NCBI GenBank assembly: GCA_036260415.1
Contig: DASZZX010000094.1
Coordinates: 1 to 15,892 of the forward strand
DNA: 15,892 nt
Direction: 5' to 3'
Origin: DASZZX01 sp036260415
GTDB taxonomy: Bacteria; Actinomycetota; Nitriliruptoria; Nitriliruptorales; JAHWKO01
A program made the position numbers and the translations under genes. Each line of letters starts with the position of its first letter. Position 1 is the stretch's first letter. The notes under the pieces were generated by a model, which worked only from the letters and a program-made list of their open reading frames with translations, made no database searches and was not told the DNA's origin. Shown piece after piece: positions 1 to 6,622 of the stretch.

Positions 1-825
1 GTCGGCGTGCGGTGGCGCGACCGCGCGGGCCGGCAGGGCGAGGTGCGGGCCCCGGTCGTCCTGGCCTGCGACGGGGTGTCCAGCCGCCTGGCCACCGCGG
101 TGGGCCTGGCGCGTCGCCGCGACCGCCCTATGGGGGTGGCCGTCCGCACCTACTACAGGAGTCCGGCCACGCACGACGAGTGGCTGTCCTCGTTCCTGGA
201 CCTCCAGGAGGGCGACGACCTCCTTCCCGGCTACGGGTGGGTCTTCCCGCTGGACGGCGGCACCGTCAACGTCGGCGTGGGGGTCGTCAGCACCACAGCG
301 CACTTCCGGGCGATCAACTACCGGCAGCTGATGTCGAGGTGGGCGGCTGCCATGCCCGAGGCCTGGCAGCTCACTCCCGGACACCAGGAGGGCCGCGTGC
401 GGTCGGCCGCGCTCCCGATGGGCTTCTCACGTCAGCCCCACCACCGCGACGGCGTCCTGCTCGTCGGCGACGCCGGCGGGATGGTCAACCCGATGAACGG
501 CGAGGGCATCTCCTACGCGATGGAGTCGGCCCAGCTCGCCGCCGAGTTCGTCGACCGCGCGCTCGACCGCCGTTCGACCGCGCTGCTGGACGGGTACGGC
601 GCGGAGCTGAAGCGGCGTTGGGGCGGCTACTACACCCTGGGACGCTGGTTCATGGAGGTCATGGGCAACGCCGACGTCGCGCGCTTCTGCGCGGTCCACG
701 GCATGGCCCACGAGCCGCTGATGCGGTTCGCGCTGAAGTTCATGGCGCACCTGACCGACCAACGGCCCTCCGACCGGATGGACCTCGTGATCAACGCACT
801 CCAGAAAGCGGTGCCCGCCGCGTGA
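1..825 (+). CDS. Geranylgeranyl reductase family FAD-dependent oxidoreductase (5' truncated)
   Basis: Seen: the reading frame is open from the first base to TGA at 823-825, so about 274 C-terminal residues are present and the N-terminal Rossmann dinucleotide-binding part lies outside. Flavoprotein motifs are visible: CDGVSSRLA (bases 67-93), GYGWVFPLDGGTVNVGVG around 232-285, and the FAD-contacting GDAGGMVNPMNGEGISYAME (466-525). Known: these fit the geranylgeranyl reductase / digeranylgeranylglycerophospholipid reductase family, flavoenzymes that reduce isoprenoid double bonds; MenJ of mycobacteria belongs to this group and reduces the menaquinone side chain. Inferred: lying just upstream of nuoA on the same strand, it probably partly saturates the menaquinone used by complex I. 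It may have its own transcript, since a candidate terminator and a new promoter lie in the 191-nt spacer. It could instead act on other polyprenyl chains. Family assignment is firm; substrate is not. Confidence 0.9.
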   Translation, partial: VGVRWRDRAGRQGEVRAPVVLACDGVSSRLATAVGLARRRDRPMGVAVRTYYRSPATHDEWLSSFLDLQEGDDLLPGYGWVFPLDGGTVNVGVGVVSTTAHFRAINYRQLMSRWAAAMPEAWQLTPGHQEGRVRSAALPMGFSRQPHHRDGVLLVGDAGGMVNPMNGEGISYAMESAQLAAEFVDRALDRRSTALLDGYGAELKRRWGGYYTLGRWFMEVMGNADVARFCAVHGMAHEPLMRFALKFMAHLTDQRPSDRMDLVINALQKAVPAA

Positions 826-886
826 CAGCCCAGCGGATCGTCCGCCCCGGCCGTGGCTGCCAACCGGCCGGCCGCGGTACCCGGTC

Positions 887-906
887 AGACGGGCCCGCGC
901 CCGTTT
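887..906 (+). terminator. Candidate intrinsic-type terminator after the reductase gene
   Basis: A compact stem-loop: bases 887-894 (AGACGGGC) pair with 899-906 (GCCCGTTT) around a 4-nt CCGC loop. This gives eight pairs, one of them G-U, about 62 nt after the reductase stop. The U tract is only three bases and is partly inside the stem, so it would be a weak terminator, as is common in high-GC actinobacteria. A further 7-bp inverted repeat (847-853 with 865-871) and a 5-bp one (833-837 with 841-845) lie just upstream and could strengthen it. There is no experimental support. Confidence 0.3.
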
Positions 907-934
907 GCGGCGTCCGAGAAGGCGCACGTAGGTT
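905..934 (+). promoter_or_regulatory. Candidate housekeeping-sigma promoter for the nuo operon
   Basis: TTGCGG (905-910) as -35 and TAGGTT (929-934) as -10 are separated by 18 nt, a fair match to actinobacterial vegetative promoters (TTGAC / TAnnnT). Transcription would begin near 941, leaving a leader of about 75 nt before the nuoA GTG. It is the best match I see in the only sizeable spacer ahead of nuoA. Such motifs occur by chance, and the -35 overlaps the foot of the candidate terminator hairpin. Confidence 0.35.
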
Positions 935-969
935 CGTTCCGTCGGGTTGGTAGACCGAGAGAGATCCGC

Positions 970-981
970 GCCACACGTGGC
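970..981 (+). promoter_or_regulatory. Short dyad in the nuoA leader
   Basis: GCCAC-AC-GTGGC is a 5-bp inverted repeat with a 2-bp centre, about 30 nt downstream of the proposed transcription start and 20 nt upstream of the nuoA ribosome binding site. It could be an operator for a dimeric repressor or redox regulator. It is short enough to be chance and matches no regulator site I can name with confidence. Confidence 0.12.
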
Positions 982-1016
982 TGGGGCGGCACGACGACCG
1001 AGGAGGCGACGCCAGC

Positions 1017-1376
1017 GTGCTCGGCGAGTACCTGCCCGTCCTCCTCCTGCTGGGGCTGGCCACGGCCTTCGCGGCGGGCTCCCTGGTGGTCGCCAGCCTG
1101 GTTGGACCCGACCACCCCAACCCCACCAAGCTGGCCGCCTACGAGTGCGGCATGGAGCCGCTGGCCGATGTCAAGGGCGGCCAGTTCGCGGTCAAGTTCT
1201 ACCTGGTCGCGATGATGTTCCTCATCTTCGACGTCGAGGTCGTGTTCCTGTTCCCGTGGGCAGTGGTCTTCCAGCGGCTGGCCTGGTTCGGGGTGATCGA
1301 GATGGGCGTGTTCATCGGGCTGCTCTTCGTCGCCTACATCTACATCGTCCGGCGCGGAGGACTGGAGTGGAGCTGA
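1017..1376 (+). CDS. nuoA: NADH-quinone oxidoreductase subunit A
   Basis: Small membrane subunit of complex I (ND3 family), 119 residues, the usual length. It helps form the quinone cavity and the start of the proton path beside NuoH, J and K. Seen: three hydrophobic segments (about residues 6-29, 59-82 and 88-112). The conserved loop YECGMEPL has Cys44, on the segment that changes conformation in the family. The signature FDVEVVFLFPWA carries the conserved acids Asp72 and Glu74. The GTG start at 1017 is chosen because AGGAGG lies at 1001-1006, 10 nt upstream, and the protein then begins just before the first helix. It is the first nuo gene, 191 nt after the reductase, so the operon promoter should lie upstream. 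A separate GGAGG (1356-1360) near its end may initiate the bridging mini-ORF that leads to nuoB. Confidence 0.97.
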   Translation: MLGEYLPVLLLLGLATAFAAGSLVVASLVGPDHPNPTKLAAYECGMEPLADVKGGQFAVKFYLVAMMFLIFDVEVVFLFPWAVVFQRLAWFGVIEMGVFIGLLFVAYIYIVRRGGLEWS

Positions 1377-1423
1377 GCACCCGAGCGACCGGAGTGGTCA
1401 CCCCGATGCTGGGACGAGCGTGA
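1367..1423 (+). other. Bridging mini-ORF between nuoA and nuoB (18 codons)
   Basis: GTG at 1367, inside the last codons of nuoA in another frame, is preceded by GGAGG (1356-1360) at 6-nt spacing and reads 18 codons to TGA at 1421-1423. That stop lies 10 nt before the nuoB ATG, at the nuoB ribosome binding site (GAGGA, 1422-1426). It would carry ribosomes across the 57-nt gap. It may be chance, because stop codons are rare at this GC content. The peptide itself looks meaningless. Confidence 0.25.
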
Positions 1424-1433
1424 GGACGGCCTG

Positions 1434-1919
1434 ATGGGACTGGAGGAGAACCTCCCCGCGGGGATCCTGCTCACGAACATCGAGCGGTTCGTGAACTGGA
1501 GCCGCAGCGCGTCGATGTGGCCGGCGACCTTCGGCCTGGCGTGCTGCGCGATCGAGATGATGGCGACCGGTGCCGCGCACTACGACCTCGGCCGGTTCGG
1601 CATGGAGATCTTCCGGGGCTCGCCGCGCCAGGCGGACCTGATGATCGTGGCGGGACGGGTGAGCCAGAAGATGGGACCGGTCCTGCGGCGCATCTACGAC
1701 CAGATGGCGGACCCCAAGTGGGTCCTGTCCATGGGCGTGTGCGCCACCTCCGGGGGCATGTTCAACAACTACGCCCTCCTGCAGGGCGTCGACCACGTCG
1801 TCCCGGTCGACATGTACGTCCCGGGCTGTCCGCCGCGACCGGAGATGCTGCTGGACGGCATCATAAAACTGCACGAGAAGGTCAGGCGCGAACACTTCCG
1901 TGACAAGGTCGTCCACTGA
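1434..1919 (+). CDS. nuoB: NADH-quinone oxidoreductase subunit B
   Basis: Peripheral-arm subunit (PSST / 20-kDa family), 161 residues. It binds the terminal [4Fe-4S] cluster N2, which passes electrons to quinone at the NuoB-NuoD interface. Seen: the N2 ligands are all present, the tandem pair Cys37-Cys38 in FGLACCAIEMM, Cys103 in GVCATSGGMFNN and Cys132 in VPGCPPRPEMLLDG. The run GVDHVVPVDMYVPGCPP is near-invariant in the family. The ATG at 1434 has GAGGA (1422-1426) 7 nt upstream. One rare ATA codon lies near the end (1863-1865). The gene sits between nuoA and nuoC as expected, and its stop overlaps an ATG (TGATG, 1917-1921) that opens an 8-codon ORF towards nuoC. Confidence 0.98.
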   Translation: MGLEENLPAGILLTNIERFVNWSRSASMWPATFGLACCAIEMMATGAAHYDLGRFGMEIFRGSPRQADLMIVAGRVSQKMGPVLRRIYDQMADPKWVLSMGVCATSGGMFNNYALLQGVDHVVPVDMYVPGCPPRPEMLLDGIIKLHEKVRREHFRDKVVH

Positions 1920-1945
1920 TGCGCGCGCGCGACGGGGGAGCCTGA
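1919..1945 (+). other. Bridging mini-ORF between nuoB and nuoC (8 codons)
   Basis: The ATG at 1919 overlaps the nuoB stop by one base (TGATG). Eight codons later TGA at 1943-1945 ends one base before the nuoC GTG at 1947. The stretch begins with alternating GC (1921-1931) and includes the nuoC ribosome binding site GGGGGAG (1934-1940). It would allow terminating ribosomes to restart and arrive at nuoC. It is too short to be a functional peptide. Confidence 0.22.
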
Positions 1946-1946
1946 G

Positions 1947-2597
1947 GTGTCCGAACCCGCGACGACCACCACGGGACGTCTCGATCCGGAGGAGCTCGAG
2001 CGCCGCGTCCAGGCGCGCTTCCCCGATCTGGCTGCCAACATCGCGTACGGTGAGCTCACCGTCTTCGTGCCGCCCGAGCGCTTGCTGGACGTGCTCGCCT
2101 TCTGCCGGGACGACGATGCGCTCCTGTTCGACCTGCTGTCGGACGTCTCCGGCGTGCACTGGCCGGGCGGCGAGCACGTGGTCGAACCGCAGCTGTCCAC
2201 CACCGGGTGGCCGCCGAACCGGCTGACCCGCGACCGCGGCACCGTGGAGGTCGCCTACCACCTGGCCTCGTTGGTCAACGACCACCGCCTGCGGCTGGTG
2301 GTCGCGGTCGACGACGACCCCGACGGCCCACCCACCGTCCCGAGCGCCACCGGCCTCTTCCCCACGGCGGACTTCCACGAGCGCGAGGTCTACGACTTCT
2401 TCGGCGTGCACTTCGAGGGCCACCCCAACCTCGTCCGCATTCTGATGCCCGACGAGTGGATCGGTCACCCGGGCCGCAAGGACTACCCGCTCGGGGGCGT
2501 CGACACCGAGTACCACGGCGCGTTCATCCCGCCGCCGGACGAGCGCGTGTGGTCGCGCGACGTGCCCGGCGCGGGCGGCGGGAAGGTCGGGCCGTGA
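1947..2597 (+). CDS. nuoC: NADH-quinone oxidoreductase subunit C
   Basis: Peripheral-arm subunit (30-kDa / NDUFS3 family), 216 residues. It has no cofactor and is structural, tying NuoD, NuoB and NuoI together. Seen: the family signature spans residues 143-184, with FHEREVYDFFGVHFEGHP, LVRILMPDEW and GHPGRKDYPLGG. The N-terminal ~140 residues are the less conserved alpha/beta part. It is a separate gene here, not fused to nuoD as in E. coli. The start is GTG at 1947 with GGGGGAG at 1934-1940 (6 nt spacing); no ATG suits better. The C-terminus (about residues 200-216) is a Gly-rich, probably flexible tail. The stop at 2595-2597 overlaps a GTG (GTGA) that opens a 12-codon ORF to nuoD. Confidence 0.96.
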   Translation: MSEPATTTTGRLDPEELERRVQARFPDLAANIAYGELTVFVPPERLLDVLAFCRDDDALLFDLLSDVSGVHWPGGEHVVEPQLSTTGWPPNRLTRDRGTVEVAYHLASLVNDHRLRLVVAVDDDPDGPPTVPSATGLFPTADFHEREVYDFFGVHFEGHPNLVRILMPDEWIGHPGRKDYPLGGVDTEYHGAFIPPPDERVWSRDVPGAGGGKVGP

Positions 2598-2632
2598 CCC
2601 GTCAACCGACAGCGAGAGCGGCCGCCTCATGA
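2594..2632 (+). other. Bridging mini-ORF between nuoC and nuoD (12 codons)
   Basis: GTG at 2594 overlaps the nuoC stop (GTGA, 2594-2597). The frame reads 12 codons and ends at TGA 2630-2632, which overlaps the nuoD ATG (ATGA, 2629-2632). Both ends therefore have the 4-nt overlap typical of translational coupling. nuoD lacks a strong Shine-Dalgarno sequence (only GAGAG near 2614-2618), so restarting ribosomes may matter here. Confidence 0.28.
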
Positions 2633-3948
2633 GCGTCGACGAACGCGCCGACGGTGCTGCCTACGCCACCCCGGACGAGGCTGACGACATCTGGGTGCAG
2701 GGTGCGGACTGGGAGGAGATCGAGGACGCCGTCAGCGAGGGGCGCCTGACGGTCAACCTCGGACCCCAGCACCCGTCGACCCACGGCGTGCTGCGGCTCG
2801 TGCTGGAGCTCGAGGGTGAGACGGTGCACCGCGTGCAGCCGGTCATCGGCTACCTGCACACCGGCATCGAGAAGAACACCGAGTACCGGACCTGGATCCA
2901 GGGCACGACCTTCGTCACCCGGATGGACTACCTGTCACCGCTGTTCAACGAGACCGCCTACAGCCTCGCCGTGGAGAAGCTGTTGGGCATCGAGGCGCCG
3001 GAGCGCGCCCAGGCCGTGCGGGTCATCCTGATGGAGTTCAACCGCATCGCCAGCCACCTGGTGTGGTTGGCGACGACCGGGATGGAGCTCGGCGCCATCT
3101 CCGTGATGATCTACGGCTTCCGTGAGCGCGAGAGCATCCTCGACCTGTTCGAGGCGCAGTCCGGTCTGCGGATGAACCACGGCTACATCCGGCCCGGCGG
3201 CCTCGGCGCGGACGTCACCGACGACTTCGAGGAGATGTGCCGCGCGATCCTGGGGTTCCTGCCCGAGCACATCGCGGAGTACGAGGACATGCTCGAGCAG
3301 AACCCGATCTTCATGGAACGCACCAGGGGCGTGGGCGTCCTCGACGTCGAGGCGTGCAAGCGATACGGGGTCACGGGTCCGCTGCTGCGGTCCGCCGGCA
3401 TGGCCCGCGACACGCGCACATCGGACCCCTACTGCGGGTACGAGCAGTACGACTTCGAGGTACCCACCCGGACGGAGGCCGACAGCTACGCCCGGTTCCT
3501 GGTGCGGATGGGGGAGATCCGTCAGAGCATGCGGATCATCGACCAGGCGCTCGACCGTCTGCCCGGCGGCCCCGTGATGGTGGCCGACAAGAAGATCGCG
3601 TGGCCCGCCCAGCTGGGGATCGGCGGCGACGGGATCGGCAACGACCCCACCTACATCCGCCACATCATGGGCGAGTCCATGGAAGCGCTCATCCACCACT
3701 TCAAGCTGGTGACCGAAGGTTTCGCCGTCCCCCCCGGCCAGGTGTACGTCCCGGTCGAGTCGGCCCGCGGCGAGCTCGGCTACCACGTCGTCTCCAACGG
3801 CACGACCAAGCCGTACCGCGTCCACGTCCGCGACCCCTCGTTCGTGAACCTTCAGTCCGTCGAGCACATGTCGCGCGGTCACCTGGTGGCCGATCTCATC
3901 GCGATCATCGCCAGCCTCGACCCGGTGATCGGCGGGGCGGACCGATGA
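2629..3948 (+). CDS. nuoD: NADH-quinone oxidoreductase subunit D
   Basis: Peripheral-arm subunit (49-kDa / NDUFS2 family), 439 residues, related to the large subunit of [NiFe] hydrogenases but without metal ligands. With NuoB and NuoH it forms the quinone-reduction pocket. Seen: GPQHPSTHGVLRL holds the pocket histidines His48 and His52, and TRMDYLS holds Tyr101, which matches the quinone-headgroup tyrosine. Also present are HTGIEKNTEYRTW, RMNHGYIRPGG and the C-terminal block VYVPVESARGELGYHVVSNG. The protein ends DPVIGGADR, a typical family end. The first ~38 residues are acidic and poorly conserved. ATG at 2629 is chosen because it overlaps the preceding mini-ORF stop and no better start is near; the Shine-Dalgarno is weak. 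The next gene, nuoE, follows after an unusually long 137-nt gap. Confidence 0.98.
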   Translation: MSVDERADGAAYATPDEADDIWVQGADWEEIEDAVSEGRLTVNLGPQHPSTHGVLRLVLELEGETVHRVQPVIGYLHTGIEKNTEYRTWIQGTTFVTRMDYLSPLFNETAYSLAVEKLLGIEAPERAQAVRVILMEFNRIASHLVWLATTGMELGAISVMIYGFRERESILDLFEAQSGLRMNHGYIRPGGLGADVTDDFEEMCRAILGFLPEHIAEYEDMLEQNPIFMERTRGVGVLDVEACKRYGVTGPLLRSAGMARDTRTSDPYCGYEQYDFEVPTRTEADSYARFLVRMGEIRQSMRIIDQALDRLPGGPVMVADKKIAWPAQLGIGGDGIGNDPTYIRHIMGESMEALIHHFKLVTEGFAVPPGQVYVPVESARGELGYHVVSNGTTKPYRVHVRDPSFVNLQSVEHMSRGHLVADLIAIIASLDPVIGGADR

Positions 3949-4082
3949 TGCGACCGTCGGGCTCCGCGCTGGGCCGCGAGGACCCGGGTCCGGACAACGC
4001 AGGTGCGGTCCTGGTGTGCCCGGCAGGGGGCCACTGGCCGGACGGTCCCTGGTCGGGCACACCCGGGCGCCGAGGAGCTTGA
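3945..4082 (+). other. 45-codon small ORF filling the nuoD-nuoE gap
   Basis: The ATG at 3945 overlaps the nuoD stop (ATGATGA region, 3945-3951; TGA 3946-3948). The frame stays open for 45 codons to TGA 4080-4082, three bases before the nuoE GTG at 4086, so it fills the gap almost exactly. The product would be Gly/Pro/Arg-rich with one Cys and two Trp, no membrane helix and no family I recognise. Ten of 45 codons end in A or T (GC3 about 78 %), lower than the neighbouring nuo genes, which argues against a conserved protein. Codons 22-42 lie in a strong RNA hairpin. It is more likely a translational relay or chance ORF than a subunit. The nuoE ribosome binding site GAGGAG (4072-4077) lies in its last codons. 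Confidence 0.28.
4008..4068 (+). repeat. Long RNA hairpin between nuoD and nuoE
   Basis: Bases 4013-4024 (GGTGTGCCCGGC) pair with 4052-4063 (GTCGGGCACACC) in 12 consecutive pairs, one of them G-U. After one mismatch (4012/4064), four more pairs (4008-4011 with 4065-4068, one G-U) extend the foot. Inside the loop, 4025-4029 pairs with 4046-4050 and GGCC-ACT-GGCC (4029-4039) can form an alternative tip. No U tract follows, so it is not a classic terminator. It ends 3 nt before the nuoE ribosome binding site (GAGGAG, 4072-4077). A perfect 10-bp palindrome, GACCCGGGTC (3981-3990), lies 17 nt upstream. Likely roles are mRNA stabilisation, a processing site, or tuning of nuoE translation; none is shown. 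Confidence 0.6.
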
Positions 4083-4085
4083 GCC

Positions 4086-5204
4086 GTGCCGTTGTCGGAG
4101 AAGACCCGCGCCACCGCCGACCGGTTGATCGCCCGCTACCCGCAACCGCGGTCGGCGCTGATGCCGCTGCTGTACCTGATCCAGGCCGACCAGGGCTACG
4201 TCACCGAGGAGGGCATCGCCTTCTGCGCCGAGAAGCTCAAGCTCACCAAGGCGGAGGTGCAGGCGGCCCAGACCTTCTACCAGATGTACGAACGCGACGA
4301 TCCGGGGGACTGGCTGGTCACCGTCTGCGTCAACTTCTCGTGCAAGGTCCGCGGCGGGCAGGCCATCTACGACCGGTGGGTGGAGCACCTGGGCGGCGAC
4401 CGCGACGCGGAGACCGGCGTGAGGATCAAGCACCTCGAGTGCCTCGGCAACTGTGACGGTGCGCCGGTGGTGCAGGTCAACTATCAGAACTACGAGCGGG
4501 TGACGCTGGAGCAGGCCGACGAGCTGCTGGAGGCGTGCCGTCGCGGCGAACCGCCCCCGGCCGTCAGCGGTGAACGTCCGCCGACGTTCCGGGAGGTGTC
4601 GTGGCGGCTCGCCGGTGCGGACGAGGCGGAGCGTCTCCACGCGGCCGCCGTGCGGGCCGCGCAGGCCGACCTGACCTCCTACGAGCGGCCACCTGCGGAA
4701 CGCGTCTACGACGCGGAGAAGGACATCGGCGGACCGGGGACACGGCTCGGAGGGCCCGTGATCGGCGACACCTCCGGGATCGAGCCGGCCGACGAGCACG
4801 ACCGTGAACCGCCCTCCGAACAGCCGCCGGCAGCCGAGCGGCTCGACGAGCCGGCGCGCGTCCCGACCTCCGGCGAGGAACCGTCGGACGAGCACTCCTC
4901 CCCGGACAGCGACGGGACCGCCGACGGACAGCAGGCGGCCGAGCACGGGTCGGCCGAGGACGAGTCGGCCGAGGACGGGTCGGACGGAGGGGAGTCGTCC
5001 GAGGACGGGTCGGACGGAGAGGAGTCGGCCGAGGACGAGGAGGAACCGCCCGGCGGGCCACTCCCGGAGGTGGGGCTCTCCCAGAGCGGTGGGACCGCCC
5101 ACGTCCGACGGCTCGACGCCGACGCCGGCCGGGACTCGGTCCACCGGGGCGACGCGCCGACCGACGCGGAGACGGACGATCGCGCGGCAGAGGGAGAGGG
5201 TTGA
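4086..5204 (+). CDS. nuoE: NADH-quinone oxidoreductase subunit E with a long acidic C-terminal tail
   Basis: 24-kDa subunit of the NADH-oxidising module, with a thioredoxin-like fold binding the [2Fe-2S] cluster N1a beside NuoF. Seen: residues 1-75 form the helical N-terminal part (YPQPRSALMPLLYLIQADQG, QTFYQMY). The cluster ligands are Cys81 and Cys86 (CVNFSC) and Cys119 and Cys123 (CLGNC). The recognisable core ends near residue 155. The remaining ~215 residues are an extension making the protein 372 residues against about 160-250 in most bacteria. Residues 160-235 are mixed; from about 235 the tail is rich in Glu, Asp, Ser, Pro and Gly and is surely disordered, with a pentapeptide repeat at 286-320. 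The GTG start at 4086 has GAGGAG (4072-4077) 8 nt upstream. The stop overlaps the nuoF ATG by one base (TGATG). Core identity is certain; the tail's role is unknown. Confidence 0.96.
   Translation: MPLSEKTRATADRLIARYPQPRSALMPLLYLIQADQGYVTEEGIAFCAEKLKLTKAEVQAAQTFYQMYERDDPGDWLVTVCVNFSCKVRGGQAIYDRWVEHLGGDRDAETGVRIKHLECLGNCDGAPVVQVNYQNYERVTLEQADELLEACRRGEPPPAVSGERPPTFREVSWRLAGADEAERLHAAAVRAAQADLTSYERPPAERVYDAEKDIGGPGTRLGGPVIGDTSGIEPADEHDREPPSEQPPAAERLDEPARVPTSGEEPSDEHSSPDSDGTADGQQAAEHGSAEDESAEDGSDGGESSEDGSDGEESAEDEEEPPGGPLPEVGLSQSGGTAHVRRLDADAGRDSVHRGDAPTDAETDDRAAEGEG
4941..5045 (+). repeat. 15-bp tandem repeat coding acidic pentapeptides in nuoE
   Basis: Seven in-frame 15-bp units encode EHGSA, EDESA, EDGSD, GGESS, EDGSD, GEESA and EDEEE (NuoE residues 286-320). 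Within this, bases 4971-5000 and 5001-5030 are a 30-bp direct duplication differing at two positions. Of the 35 residues, 18 are Asp/Glu, 7 are Ser and none is Lys/Arg. The near identity of the 30-bp copies suggests recent slippage or duplication, so copy number may vary between strains. Confidence 0.85.
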
Positions 5205-6622
5205 TGGTGGAGGAGGTGCGCTTCCTGAGCAAGCGCTTCGACGTCGAGGACGGCTACACCCTCGACGGCTACGAACGCACCGGCGGCTACCGCGCCGTGC
5301 GCAAGGCGCTGGAGATGGAGCCCACCGACATCATCAACGTGGTCAAGGACTCGGGGCTGCGTGGCCGCGGCGGCGCCGGGTTCTCGACCGGGATGAAGTG
5401 GTCGTTCATGCCGGCGGCGCCCGTGCGCCCCTCGTATTTCATCTGCAACGCCGACGAGTCGGAGCCAGGTACCTACAAGGACCGCTGGCTGCTGGAGCGT
5501 GACCCGCACCTCTTGATCGAGGGCATCATCATCGCGTGCCTGGCCATCCGCAGCGAGCACTCGTTCATCTACATCCGCGGCGAGTACGAGTGGCCCGCCC
5601 GTCGCTTGGGCGACGCCATCGTGGAGGCCTACGAGCGGGGCTACCTGGGCGACGACGTCTTCGGCACCGGCCGGCGGGTCCACATCACCGTGCACCGTGG
5701 CGCCGGTGCGTACATCGCCGGGGAGGAGAGCGCGCTGCTGGACTCCCTCGAGGGGCGTCGCGGCTTCCCACGCCTGCGACCGCCGTACCCCGCGCAGTCG
5801 GGGCTGTACGCCTCGCCGACCACGGTCAACAACGTCGAGACGATCTGCAGCGTGCCGGGGATCATCGAGCACGGGGCCGAGTGGTACCGCCAGTGGGGCA
5901 CCGAGGACAGCACCGGCACCAAGCTGGTGTGCGTCTCCGGGGAGGTCCGCATCCCGCGGGTCTTCGAGGTGGCGCAGGGCACGCCGCTGCGCGCGATCGT
6001 CGAGGAACTGTGCGGCGGCATGATCGACGACCGTCCGGTGAAGTTCTTCGTGCCCGGCGGGTCGTCGGTGCGGATCCTGCCCGGTGACAAGCTCGACGTC
6101 GGGTTGGACTTCGAGTCGATGCAGGAGGCCGACTCGATGCTGGGGACCGCGGCGCTGATGGTCTTCAGCGACCGGACCTGCACGCTGGACGCCGTGCTGA
6201 ACTGGACCCAGTTCTACGAGCACGAGTCCTGCGGCAAGTGCACCCCGTGCCGCGAGGGCACCTTCTGGCTCACGCAGATCCTGACCCGGCTCGAGACGGG
6301 TCTCGGTCGCAGGGCCGACATCGACATCGTGGAGGATGCCTGCCGGCAGATCGAAGGCCGCAGCTTCTGCGCGCTCGGGGACGGGGCCGCCCAGCCGCCG
6401 CTGAGCGCCATCAAGTACTTCCGCGACGAGTGGGAGGCACACGTGGAGGAGCGCGGTTGCCCTCTGGGTGCGACCCCCCGGGCTGAACGGGTCGAGCCGC
6501 TGTTCCCCTTCCGCACCTCCGAGGCAGGCACAATCGAACCACCCCGTGCACGGCTCCCGCTGTCGCCGCCCGAGTACGCGGACACCGCAGCCGCCGGCCG
6601 ACGCGGGAGGGACAGCGCATGA
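5204..6622 (+). CDS. nuoF: NADH-quinone oxidoreductase subunit F (NADH-binding)
   Basis: 51-kDa subunit, 472 residues. It binds NADH and FMN, takes the hydride and passes electrons to [4Fe-4S] cluster N3. Seen: the glycine-rich FMN/NAD-binding stretch GLRGRGGAGFSTGMKW (51-66), CNADESEPGTYKDR (81-94), GAGAYIAGEESALLDSLEGR (166-185) and the cluster motif CGKCTPCREGT (Cys343, 346, 349) with Cys389 in GRSFCALGDGA as fourth ligand. The last ~40 residues, after the SLBB and cluster domains, are a weakly conserved tail. ATG at 5204 is preferred over the adjacent upstream TTG (5201) and GTG (5207), because it overlaps the nuoE stop and AGGGAGAGGG (5191-5200) lies just upstream. Its own stop overlaps the nuoG start by 4 nt (ATGA, 6619-6622), so E, F and G are tightly coupled, as expected for three subunits of one module. 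Confidence 0.98.
   Translation: MVEEVRFLSKRFDVEDGYTLDGYERTGGYRAVRKALEMEPTDIINVVKDSGLRGRGGAGFSTGMKWSFMPAAPVRPSYFICNADESEPGTYKDRWLLERDPHLLIEGIIIACLAIRSEHSFIYIRGEYEWPARRLGDAIVEAYERGYLGDDVFGTGRRVHITVHRGAGAYIAGEESALLDSLEGRRGFPRLRPPYPAQSGLYASPTTVNNVETICSVPGIIEHGAEWYRQWGTEDSTGTKLVCVSGEVRIPRVFEVAQGTPLRAIVEELCGGMIDDRPVKFFVPGGSSVRILPGDKLDVGLDFESMQEADSMLGTAALMVFSDRTCTLDAVLNWTQFYEHESCGKCTPCREGTFWLTQILTRLETGLGRRADIDIVEDACRQIEGRSFCALGDGAAQPPLSAIKYFRDEWEAHVEERGCPLGATPRAERVEPLFPFRTSEAGTIEPPRARLPLSPPEYADTAAAGRRGRDSA

Noticed and set aside
12..953. Open + strand frame across the reductase gene and spacer
   Set aside because: It is an out-of-frame shadow of the reductase, rich in Arg, Gly and Pro. Its end at 953 does not reach nuoA and no motif is visible.
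3949..4085. Remnant of an inserted element or lost gene between nuoD and nuoE
   Set aside because: No terminal inverted repeats with target duplication and no homology to a transposase or nuo subunit are visible. The inverted repeat present is a local hairpin.
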